From assembly GCA_023412745.1 (NCBI GenBank), contig JAEZBZ010000344.1, forward strand, positions 1 to 5,676: a stretch of DNA of 5,676 nt, in the 5' to 3' direction. This stretch comes from Pseudomonadota bacterium (GTDB lineage Bacteria; Pseudomonadota; Alphaproteobacteria; Rhizobiales; Hyphomicrobiaceae). Shown piece after piece: positions 1 to 5,337 of the stretch. Below the pieces are notes generated by a model. That model saw only the letters and a list, made by a program, of their open reading frames with translations, was not told the origin of the DNA and searched no databases. Each line of letters opens with the position of its first letter. Positions within the stretch are counted from its first letter, which is position 1. The translations under genes and the position numbers were made by a program.

Positions 1-42
1 GTCTTCGCGGGCGGCGTCAAGGAACTGCCTCATCCCTCATGA
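1..42 (+). CDS. Possible 3' end of an upstream gene, partial
   Basis: Frame 1 is open from the window edge and reads VFAGGVKELPHPS before a TGA at 40-42. That stop overlaps the sspB start codon as ATGA (39-42), the arrangement typical of translationally coupled genes. Only 13 residues are visible and I do not recognise them, so this may be an unused frame. The frame used by sspB is also open to the edge. Confidence 0.3.
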   Translation, partial: VFAGGVKELPHPS

Positions 43-734
43 GCAGCGAGCGCATGATCGACTACGAAGCACTGGCGCAAGACGCGATGCGCGGCGTTAT
101 CCGTACGGTACTGACCCGCGTCACCAAGAGCGGGCTACCGGGCGATCACCATTTCTATATCTCGTTCGATACCCAGGTGCCGGGCGTCATCCTGTCCAAG
201 CGCCTGAAGGAAAAGTATCCCGAGGAGATGACCATTGTTCTCCAGCATCGCTTCTGGGATCTGGCGGTCACCGACGAACGCTTTGAAGTGAAGCTGACCT
301 TCGACGGCATTCCGGAACGCCTGGTCGTTCGGTTCGCGGCGCTAAAAGTGTTCTTCGACCCGAGCGTGCGCTATGGGCTGCAGTTCGAGGCCCCGGATTT
401 TGGACCCGACGCTATCGCCCACCCGCAAACCGGGCGCGGCGATTCCGCTTCACCTGCAACAGTGCAAGGCACCACCGCATTCCGCAGCACAGGCCGTGCT
501 CCGGCGGAACGCAAGCCGCGGGCGGCGCGAAAGCCACGCACCGAGAAGGTCACCGAACCAAGCCTGACCTCGCTAGAGGCCGGCGATGTGCAGACCGCAG
601 TGCCGTCCACGAAACCGCGGACGGATGAGGTCAAGCCTGCAGCCAAGGCAGACGAGACCGATCCCGTCGTGCTCAATCCGCCCGCCCCCGCAAGCGCTGA
701 AATCGTCAGCCTCGACGCGTTCAGGAAAAAGTAA
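39..734 (+). CDS. sspB: SspB family protein (alphaproteobacterial ClpXP adaptor)
   Basis: SspB is a cytoplasmic adaptor that binds ssrA-tagged and some other substrates and delivers them to the ClpXP protease. The 231-residue product has the folded domain at about residues 7-118: an N-terminal helix (IDYEALAQDAMRGVIRTVL), then LPGDHHFYISF (33-43), YPEEMTIVLQHRFWDL (60-75) and IPERLVVRF (91-99), ending DPSVRYGLQFE (107-117). Residues 119-220 are low-complexity, rich in Pro, Ala, Lys and Glu, and probably a flexible linker. The last ten residues, IVSLDAFRKK, resemble the conserved C-terminal tail of alphaproteobacterial SspB, expected to be the ClpX-docking motif. The ATG at 39 gives the usual N-terminus. 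AAGGAA at 19-24 is 14 nt upstream, rather far, so the ATG at 54 (Met6) is a possible alternative. Dimerisation and peptide-binding roles are family knowledge. Confidence 0.92.
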   Translation: MSSERMIDYEALAQDAMRGVIRTVLTRVTKSGLPGDHHFYISFDTQVPGVILSKRLKEKYPEEMTIVLQHRFWDLAVTDERFEVKLTFDGIPERLVVRFAALKVFFDPSVRYGLQFEAPDFGPDAIAHPQTGRGDSASPATVQGTTAFRSTGRAPAERKPRAARKPRTEKVTEPSLTSLEAGDVQTAVPSTKPRTDEVKPAAKADETDPVVLNPPAPASAEIVSLDAFRKK

Positions 735-763
735 CCATACCGCACGCCTCCTGTCCCTAGTCG

Positions 764-786
764 GGCGCGCGGTTCATACGCGCGTC
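764..786 (+). terminator. Hairpin downstream of sspB, possible transcript end
   Basis: CGCGCG (766-771) and CGCGCG (779-784) flank a 7-nt loop (gttcata). The stem extends by a G-U pair (765/785) and a G-C pair (764/786), giving 8 bp about 30 nt past the sspB stop. No T-run follows, so it is not a classical intrinsic terminator. It could be a 3'-end stabilising hairpin or chance in GC-rich DNA. Confidence 0.3.
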
Positions 787-814
787 AGGGCATCTGCACG
801 ACCATCATCCGGCT

Positions 815-845
815 TTGAAATCGCGACATTCTGTGTTCGCATAGA
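815..845 (+). promoter_or_regulatory. Weak sigma-70-like promoter candidate for the SDR gene
   Basis: TTGAAA at 815-820 matches five of six -35 consensus bases. The best -10 candidate is CATAGA at 840-845, only a moderate match, with a long 19-bp spacer. Its position, about 37 nt before the SDR start, is plausible. The weak -10 keeps confidence low. Confidence 0.25.
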
Positions 846-881
846 GCCAACGGTGGTTCGTCAAACCAAGGAGCGCGGCGC

Positions 882-1661
882 ATGACTGCAAAAGGCCTGT
901 TCACCGGCGAGCGCGCACTCGTCACCGGCTCGGCATCGAGCATCGGGCGCGGCATCGCGATCGCCTTGGCGCGGGAAGGCGCCAACGTCATCCTCGCCGA
1001 CGTGGATATGGAGCGCAACGCCGCGGTGGCGCGCGAGATCAGCAACCTTGGCACCACGCCGGAAACCATCACGGTTGACCTGTCGCAACCGGACGGCTGG
1101 AAAGAAGTGATCAACGCCATCGAGGGCGAGGTCCCGCATATGATGGTGCATGCAGCGTCGCCGCCGCGGGTGGACAGCGATACGCCGCTGACGGTCTCCG
1201 AGGCCACTTGGGATGCCATGCTGACGACCAACCTGCGCGCAGGCTTCTTCCTCGGCCGCGACATCGGCGCGCGCATGCGCGAGGCCGGCATCAAGGGGCG
1301 CATGTTGTATGTGACGTCGCTGCACGCGGAAACGCCGCGCAACCTTGCCCACTACTCCGCCGCCAAGGCCGGCACCACCATGGCCATGAAGGAACTGGCA
1401 CGCGCTTTGGGACCGGCCGGCATTCGCGTTAACGCATTGGCGCCAGGGGCCGTGCCCGGCGGCGGCGCGGCCAACATGGATGACAGCTTCAAGCCGAAGC
1501 AAAAGATCGCGCTCCAGCGGTTCGGCACACCAGACGACATGGCCGGCATGGCGTTGGCGCTACTGAGTAATCGCTTCTCCGGCTATGTCACCGGCGTCAC
1601 CGTACCGGTGGATGGCGGCTTGGCGTTGTTCAACTGGATTCCCGCGCCAGACCAAGCCTGA
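882..1661 (+). CDS. SDR family oxidoreductase (FabG-like)
   Basis: This is a classical short-chain dehydrogenase/reductase of 259 residues, the usual family length. It should catalyse NAD(P)-dependent oxidation or reduction of a hydroxyl/carbonyl group in the cytoplasm; the substrate cannot be read from sequence. The nucleotide-binding glycine motif is TGSASSIG (15-22), the active-site Asn is in TTNLRAG (N117), the catalytic Ser is in YVTSLHA (S146), and the YxxxK pair is YSAAK (Y158, K162). VNALAPGAV and the C-terminal VTGVTVPVDGG are typical of FabG-like enzymes. Asp40 at the end of the second beta strand (LADVD) suggests NAD rather than NADP. The usual NNAG of strand 4 is replaced by HAAS (90-93). 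The start is fixed by AAGGAG at 868-873, eight nt before the ATG. The gene stands alone, 147 nt after sspB and 177 nt before the NIPSNAP gene. Confidence 0.95.
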   Translation: MTAKGLFTGERALVTGSASSIGRGIAIALAREGANVILADVDMERNAAVAREISNLGTTPETITVDLSQPDGWKEVINAIEGEVPHMMVHAASPPRVDSDTPLTVSEATWDAMLTTNLRAGFFLGRDIGARMREAGIKGRMLYVTSLHAETPRNLAHYSAAKAGTTMAMKELARALGPAGIRVNALAPGAVPGGGAANMDDSFKPKQKIALQRFGTPDDMAGMALALLSNRFSGYVTGVTVPVDGGLALFNWIPAPDQA

Positions 1662-1838
1662 TCCGGCACCGATCGACCGCTCTCGCTTGCGATGAGAGAT
1701 TATACCGTCGCCAGCGGCGCGAGAGACGTCGTATTCTGGATGCACAATGCGGCAAACTCAGTCAGCCGACTGCACCGCTGCCATGCCTGCACCCAACGAC
1801 CAGTTTCCAACTCAAAATCGAATCGGAAAGAAGACGCC

Positions 1839-2165
1839 ATGATCTACGAGCTTCGCGTTTACAACTGCTGCCCAGGCCGCCTTCCGGCCCTGCTCAATCG
1901 CTTCGAGAACACGACATTGCGGATCTGGGAAAAATACGGCATCCGGCAGGCGGGGTTCTGGACGACGATGGTCGGCGAATCCAACAATCAGCTCAACTAC
2001 CTTCTGCAATGGGAGTCGCTGGCTGAACGCGAACAGAAGTGGGCGGCGTTCTTCGCGGACAAGGAATGGCAGGCCGCGCGCGCCGAGAGCGAAAAGGACG
2101 GGCCGATCGTCGCCTCGCTCAGCAACCAGTTCTGGGTGCCAACCAGCTTTTCTTCCGTGAAGTGA
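1839..2165 (+). CDS. NIPSNAP family protein
   Basis: The product is a 108-residue protein of the NIPSNAP family, a dimeric alpha/beta-barrel fold. Bacterial members are small, probably cytoplasmic, and mostly without an assigned reaction. The opening MIYELRVYNCCPGRLPALLNRFE is the typical first strand and helix. It is followed by TLRIWEKYGIRQAGFWTT (26-43), LNYLLQWESLAEREQKW (52-68) and the closing GPIVASLSNQFWVPTSFS. The frame is open further upstream to an ATG at 1692, but those 49 extra codons are not family-like. GGAAAGAAG at 1825-1833 lies just before the ATG at 1839, which fixes the start. The 177-nt gap after the SDR argues against tight coupling, though read-through is possible because no strong terminator is seen. 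A role linked to the SDR is only inference from adjacency. Confidence 0.92.
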   Translation: MIYELRVYNCCPGRLPALLNRFENTTLRIWEKYGIRQAGFWTTMVGESNNQLNYLLQWESLAEREQKWAAFFADKEWQAARAESEKDGPIVASLSNQFWVPTSFSSVK

Positions 2166-2175
2166 GCTTTTGGTA

Positions 2176-2240
2176 GAGGGAGAAGCGTCAGCCGCACCCT
2201 CGCCATCCATCATTTGCGCGAGGCGCCATATGGCCCTCGC
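2176..2240 (+). other. Four-segment alternative pairing region downstream of the NIPSNAP gene
   Basis: Four complementary segments follow the stop codon: GAGGG (2176-2180), CCCTCGC (2197-2203), GCGAGG (2218-2223) and CCCTCGC (2234-2240). Segment 1 can pair with 2 and 3 with 4, or 2 can pair with 3. This 1:2/3:4 versus 2:3 layout is the geometry of an attenuator. The two CCCTCGC segments belong to a 9-bp direct repeat, CCCTCGCCA, at 2197-2205 and 2234-2242. The pairings are read directly; any switching function is inference, because no plus-strand gene follows closely. Confidence 0.35.
2218..2240. terminator. Strong dyad between converging genes, possible bidirectional terminator
   Basis: GCGAGG (2218-2223), one unpaired C, the perfect 10-bp palindrome GCCATATGGC (2225-2234), then CCTCGC (2235-2240). 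As RNA this gives a 6-bp stem, a bulge, 3 bp and an ATAT loop. It lies between the NIPSNAP stop at 2165 and the end of the minus-strand gene at 2322, the right place for a shared transcript end. No T-run follows on either strand, so a protein-binding dyad or a Rho-assisted end is also possible. Confidence 0.45.
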
Positions 2241-2321
2241 CACTTCCCATCTGTCCTGTCGCACGATGCGAGCACCGTCGCGTCGGCAGGCCGGGCATGA
2301 CCGCACGCCGCCGGCAAATCC

Positions 2322-2552
2322 TCAGCTTGCCCCGCGCGCGGCAACTTCAGGCGGGATATCCTGTCCCTGCCGGGCTTTCTCGCGATCAAATCGCAGCGTC
2401 AGCAGGCCATCGTCCAGTTTCGCGCATTCAACATTGCGCACGAATGGATCGCTTGCCTCGACATTGGCCGCTTCGATGCAGGTCTCGACCGTTGCAAACG
2501 GCTTCACATGCACGCCGCTGTCTCCGTTCGGCATGGAAAGCATGATAATCAT
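2322..2552 (-). CDS. Small hypothetical protein, minus strand
   Basis: I do not recognise a named family. The 76-residue product begins MIIMLSMPNGDSGVHVKPF, continues with a helix-like stretch (TVETCIEAANVEAS), then DPFVRNVECAKLDDGLLTLRF and a charged tail (DREKARQGQD). This alternating strand-helix-strand pattern, with balanced composition, reads like a real small cytoplasmic protein, unlike the Arg/Ser-rich translation of the opposite strand. The open frame extends upstream to 2819, but those 89 residues look like random GC-rich translation, so I start at the ATG ending at 2552. That start has no ideal ribosome site: GGAG (plus-strand CTCC at 2568-2571) is about 15 nt away. The Met codons at residues 4 and 7 are alternatives. 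It is the only minus-strand gene in the window and converges with the NIPSNAP gene. Function is unknown. Confidence 0.5.
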   Translation of the reverse strand: MIIMLSMPNGDSGVHVKPFATVETCIEAANVEASDPFVRNVECAKLDDGLLTLRFDREKARQGQDIPPEVAARGAS

Positions 2553-2654
2553 GACGATGATTGAGGGCTCCAAGGCGTGTCCTCGACCGTGGAATTTCGA
2601 CAAGGCCAGCGTCGGCTGACCAGGTTCACGCACGCACGAAAGGATTGCCCCGCG

Positions 2655-2699
2655 GAGCCGCAACACGATCGCCCATGAGAGTGTGATGCGATCCGGCTC
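2655..2699. repeat. Nested inverted repeat in the intergenic region
   Basis: The outer arms are GAGCCG (2655-2660) and CGGCTC (2694-2699). The inner arms are GATCGC (2667-2672) and GCGATC (2688-2693). The two right arms are contiguous, the left arms are separated by six bases (caacac), and the central loop is 15 nt. In total 12 perfect base pairs can form. It could be an RNA stem with an internal bulge or a double operator between the diverging genes. Chance is possible at this GC content but less likely for two adjoining 6-bp arms. Confidence 0.45.
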
Positions 2700-2783
2700 A
2701 CCGACCTGCGATGCAAAGGTGCCCCCGCACCTTCCGCGCCGCGACTCGACTGGCGTCGGCCCGAAGACCACACCCCGCAAAAG

Positions 2784-2813
2784 TGGCAAGACCGTGAGAC
2801 GATTAGCCATAAT
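2784..2813 (+). promoter_or_regulatory. Tentative promoter for the SUMF1 gene
   Basis: CATAAT at 2808-2813 matches five of six bases of the -10 consensus, in an otherwise GC-rich region. The matching -35 is poor: TGGCAA at 2784-2789 with an 18-bp spacer. Transcription from here would give a leader of about 95 nt before the SUMF1 start. Confidence 0.22.
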
Positions 2814-2916
2814 CCGCATTATTCATTGCGATAGGGGCTCGCCTCCGTTCGATAACTGACGATACCTTGGGCGAGATACGTGCTCGCAGGCTTCGTCTGT
2901 CGTCGGAAGGGATTTG

Positions 2917-3816
2917 ATGCTCTCGGCATTTCGCATCGCCATCGTCGCAGCCATGGGCTGGATGGCTATGACACTGCCCGGCCATGCATCCGGAGCGGGG
3001 TTTAGGGATAAGCCGCTCACGGAGCACGAGGAGAAGCACCTCAAGTCCGGCGATGTCTTCCGTGAATGCGCTGAATGCCCGCAGTTGGTTGTCATCCCCG
3101 CGGGCGAATTTCTCATGGGATCGCCGGACGATGAGCCACGCCGGGACAGCGACGAAGGCCCGCAACTTCGCGTCAAAATCAGCAAGCCATTTGCTGCCGG
3201 GAAGTTCGAAGTCACGTTCGCGCAATGGGACGCCTGCGTCGCGGCCGGCGGCTGCGGCGGCCATCGGCCTTCGGACGTAAGCTGGGGACGCGGCAACCGG
3301 CCGGTGGTGATCGTGTCCTGGGAAGACGCGCAAGCCTACGTCGGCTGGATCTCGACCAGGACCGGGCGCCCGTATCGCCTGCTTTCGGAGGCCGAATGGG
3401 AGTATGCGGCGCGCGCCGGAACGAAGACGGTCTTCCCGTGGGGCAATACGATCTCCACAAAACACGCCAATTACGACGCCACCTTGCCTTTTCCCGACAG
3501 CCCCTCCGGAGAATTCAGACAGCAGACGCTTCCCGTCGCCAGTTTCGGCCCAAACCCATTCGGTTTACACGACATGCAGGGCAATGTCTGGGAATGGGTA
3601 GAGGATTGCTATGTGCGCCGCTACAGCGCACTGCCGGCCGAGATACGGGAATCCGAGAGGCCTTGGCGAAGCCCGAAGTGCGAGCACTACGTCTTTCGCG
3701 GCGGCTCATGGGGCGACGGCCCGCATGTATTGCGCTCAGCCAACCGCGGACGCTATGAGCCGTTTATCCGCAATACCAACGGCGGCTTTCGCGTCGCCCG
3801 CACTTTGACGCCCTGA
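2917..3816 (+). CDS. Exported SUMF1/formylglycine-generating-enzyme-fold protein, cysteine-less
   Basis: This 299-residue protein has an N-terminal signal peptide (hydrophobic residues 5-20, likely cleavage near A24 or A27), so it should be periplasmic. Residues 57-296 form a SUMF1 domain: VVIPAGEFLMGSP (58-70), KFEVTFAQWDACVAAGGCGG (96-115), NRPVVIVSWEDAQAYVGW (127-144), YRLLSEAEWEYAARAG (153-168), FGLHDMQGNVWEWVEDC (215-231), FRGGSWGDG (260-268) and a final GGFRVAR. True formylglycine-generating enzymes carry two catalytic cysteines after the GGS motif. Here that stretch (266-280) has none, so sulfatase-activating chemistry is unlikely and the role is unknown. The visible cysteines are C51/C54, C107/C113, C231 and C255, and some may form disulfides. 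GGAAGG at 2905-2910 favours the ATG at 2917; an adjacent in-frame TTG at 2914 would add one residue. No sulfatase gene is adjacent. Confidence 0.92.
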   Translation: MLSAFRIAIVAAMGWMAMTLPGHASGAGFRDKPLTEHEEKHLKSGDVFRECAECPQLVVIPAGEFLMGSPDDEPRRDSDEGPQLRVKISKPFAAGKFEVTFAQWDACVAAGGCGGHRPSDVSWGRGNRPVVIVSWEDAQAYVGWISTRTGRPYRLLSEAEWEYAARAGTKTVFPWGNTISTKHANYDATLPFPDSPSGEFRQQTLPVASFGPNPFGLHDMQGNVWEWVEDCYVRRYSALPAEIRESERPWRSPKCEHYVFRGGSWGDGPHVLRSANRGRYEPFIRNTNGGFRVARTLTP

Positions 3817-3848
3817 ACCTAAGCTCCAAAAGACGGTAGCCAGGATTG

Positions 3849-3877
3849 TTGACCCCCACTGGCGCTGGCCCTAGTAT
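3849..3877 (+). promoter_or_regulatory. Sigma-70-type promoter for the CorC-family gene
   Basis: TTGACC (3849-3854, five of six -35 bases) and TAGTAT (3872-3877, four of six -10 bases) are separated by exactly 17 bp. Transcription would begin near 3884, giving a leader of about 23 nt before the TTG start at 3907. This is the best promoter in the window and implies the gene is transcribed separately from the SUMF1 gene. GCCAG at 3839-3843, just upstream, is complementary to two CTGGC copies (3859-3863, 3865-3869) inside the spacer. Confidence 0.55.
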
Positions 3878-3898
3878 CCGCCCCGCTTATAGCACCAC

Positions 3899-3902
3899 GG
3901 AG
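3899..3902 (+). promoter_or_regulatory. Ribosome binding site supporting a TTG start
   Basis: GGAG lies four nt before the TTG at 3907. The spacing is short but usable. No ATG occurs near the start of this frame and the next candidate (GTG at 3937) has no purine-rich site before it, so this element decides the start. Confidence 0.5.
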
Positions 3903-3906
3903 TGGC

Positions 3907-5232
3907 TTGGACGCGAACACGTCGGCCGCAACACAGGTGACCGAACTTACCATCGTCCTGGCGCTCATTCTTATCAACGGCCTATTTGCGCTTTCAGAAC
4001 TTGCCGTTGTCTCTGCTCGACACCCCCGATTAAAAGCTATGGCGGCTTCAGGCAGCAAGGGCGCTGTCAGCGCCCTGGCGCTGGCCGACAATCCCGGCCG
4101 CTTTCTCTCGGCCGTCCAGATCGGCATCACGCTCGTCGGCATCATCAACGGCGTGTATTCGGGCGAGACCTTCGGCCAGCTTGCCGTCGGGCATTTGCGC
4201 GACGCCGGTGTTCCGCCTGCGGTCGCCGGACCGCTTGGCTACGGCGCGGTCATCGTCGTCATTACTTACCTGTCGATCGTGATTGGCGAGTTGGTGCCGA
4301 AGAACCTCGCACTGCGCAACTCAGAAGCCGTTGCGTGCATTGTCGCGCCGATCATGACAGCGTTTTCGCGCATCGCCGCCCCCGCGGTTTGGCTGCTCGA
4401 TGTGTCGACACGGCTTGTGTTCCGCATTTTCGGTCAAACGACGGAAAGTGAAAGCCGCGTCAGCGACGAGGAGATCAAGGCGCTGATCGCGGACGCTGAG
4501 TCCGCTGGCGTGCTGGAAAGCGGCGAACGTGAGATGATCGCCGGCGTCATGCGGCTTGCCGATCGTGCCGTCGTCGGACTGATGACGCCGCGCACGGACG
4601 TTGACTGGATCAACATCACAGCGACCGAGACAGAGATCAAAGACCGCCTGATTACGACCCCGCATTCGCGGTTGCCGGTCGGCGACGGCACCGCCGACAA
4701 AATGATCGGCGTGGTCCAGACTCGCGAACTCCTTGCCACGATCCTGTCGGGCAAGCAGTTCGACGTCCGCTCGCTAGTGCGCAAGGCGCCGATCATACCG
4801 GAAACCACGGACGCCCTCGACGTGCTGGCGATCCTGCGCGACGCCGATGTCCCAATGGCGCTCATTCATGACGAGTATGGCAATTTTGAAGGCTTGGTAA
4901 CGCCGGCTGACATATTGGAAGCCATTGCCGGTGTGTTTAGATCCGACGCGGGCACAGATCCCTATGCTGTAGAACGCGACGACGGCTCCTGGCTGCTCTC
5001 GGGCGCCATGCCCGCGGACGAGATGGCCGATAAGCTCGGCATCGCCCTGCCGGAAAAACGTCATTTCGAAACCGCTGCCGGTTTCGTGTTGTCGCAGTTT
5101 CAGCATCTGCCAAAGACCGGCGAAGCCGTCGATGCCAACGGTTGGCGCTTCGAGGTGGTCGATCTCGACGGGCGCCGCATCGACAAACTGCTCGTTTCGC
5201 GCACAAAGCCTTTGCAACGCCGGCAGGTTTAA
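3907..5232 (+). CDS. CNNM/CBS/CorC-C membrane protein (hemolysin C / CorC family)
   Basis: This 441-residue inner-membrane protein belongs to the CorC/HlyC group, whose studied members are linked to magnesium/cobalt efflux or resistance; the hemolysin label is historical. The N-terminal CNNM (DUF21) domain spans about residues 12-175, with hydrophobic segments near 13-36, 67-85, 110-130 and 142-164. It contains the family signatures LFALSELAVVSAR (26-38) and IGELVPKNLALR (126-137). A linker helix (SDEEIKALIADAESAGVLESGEREMI, 186-211) leads into LMTPRTDV (225-232) and a CBS pair at about 226-285 and 290-343. The second CBS ends in the hallmark HDEYGNFEGLVTPADILEAIAG. The CorC C-terminal domain follows (about 358-434). 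The start is TTG, supported by the site at 3899 and the promoter at 3849. The length is normal for the family and no part is missing. Transport direction and ion are family-level inference. Confidence 0.95.
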   Translation: MDANTSAATQVTELTIVLALILINGLFALSELAVVSARHPRLKAMAASGSKGAVSALALADNPGRFLSAVQIGITLVGIINGVYSGETFGQLAVGHLRDAGVPPAVAGPLGYGAVIVVITYLSIVIGELVPKNLALRNSEAVACIVAPIMTAFSRIAAPAVWLLDVSTRLVFRIFGQTTESESRVSDEEIKALIADAESAGVLESGEREMIAGVMRLADRAVVGLMTPRTDVDWINITATETEIKDRLITTPHSRLPVGDGTADKMIGVVQTRELLATILSGKQFDVRSLVRKAPIIPETTDALDVLAILRDADVPMALIHDEYGNFEGLVTPADILEAIAGVFRSDAGTDPYAVERDDGSWLLSGAMPADEMADKLGIALPEKRHFETAAGFVLSQFQHLPKTGEAVDANGWRFEVVDLDGRRIDKLLVSRTKPLQRRQV

Positions 5233-5260
5233 GGCTGCCGACGTGGACGGCCGCGCGTCC
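5221..5260 (+). terminator. Tandem hairpins at the end of the CorC-family gene
   Basis: CGGCAG (5221-5226) and CTGCCG (5235-5240) form a perfect 6-bp stem whose loop holds the TAA stop codon. A second stem, GGACG (5245-5249) with CGTCC (5256-5260), follows four bases later. There is no T-run directly after; the nearest is TTTT at 5307-5310. It may be a weak terminator or 3'-end protector before fumC. Confidence 0.35.
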
Positions 5261-5337
5261 TCTGGAGCCTGGCGACTGGCTGTGCTAGGTCACCGTCATC
5301 TGTGGATTTTTGCCAAATAGAAGAGCCCGTGCACGCC

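Larger units (their letters stand above)
2553..2916. other. 364-nt non-coding stretch
   Basis: No convincing protein is seen on either strand here; the open frames are Arg/Ser/Pro-rich shadows. The stretch should hold the promoters of two diverging genes, the minus-strand small gene and the SUMF1 gene. It contains a nested inverted repeat at 2655-2699 and an AT-rich patch around 2808-2825. I cannot identify a known RNA family in it. Confidence 0.5.

Noticed and set aside
735..881. Possible tRNA or small RNA in the sspB-SDR gap
   Set aside because: No cloverleaf, anticodon arm or T-loop motif can be arranged; only the short CGCGCG hairpin is seen.
861..1502. Long open frame on the minus strand opposite the SDR gene, and a similar one at 785-1342
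   Set aside because: Its translation is His/Arg/Gly-rich with no domain character. The plus-strand SDR has all catalytic motifs and a good ribosome site, so these are GC-driven shadows.
1692..1838. Upstream extension of the NIPSNAP frame
   Set aside because: The 49 extra residues do not look like the family, and a good ribosome site precedes the internal ATG at 1839.
1662..1838. Promoter or terminator in the SDR-NIPSNAP gap
   Set aside because: A TATACC (1701-1706) has no -35 at a proper distance, and the small CTCTC/GAGAG pairing around 1680-1698 is interrupted and lacks a T-run.
2170..2619. 149-residue plus-strand open frame after the NIPSNAP gene
   Set aside because: It is rich in Ser, Arg, Pro and Ala, starts with TTG without a ribosome site, and lies opposite the more protein-like minus-strand frame.
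2553..2819. N-terminal extension of the minus-strand small protein
   Set aside because: The 89 extra residues are Arg/Gly/Leu-rich without pattern, while the protein-like part begins near MIIMLSMPNG.
2826..2856. TTGCGA and GATAAC as a promoter nearer the SUMF1 gene
   Set aside because: The spacer would be 19 bp and both elements are mediocre, so the pair does not stand out from chance.
2803..3465. 220-residue minus-strand open frame opposite the SUMF1 gene
   Set aside because: It is the complement of clear SUMF1 motifs and contains no recognisable domain.
3846..4451. 201-residue plus-strand frame overlapping the start of the CorC-family gene
   Set aside because: It is out of frame with the strong CNNM domain and is Arg/His/Cys-rich, typical of an off-frame translation.
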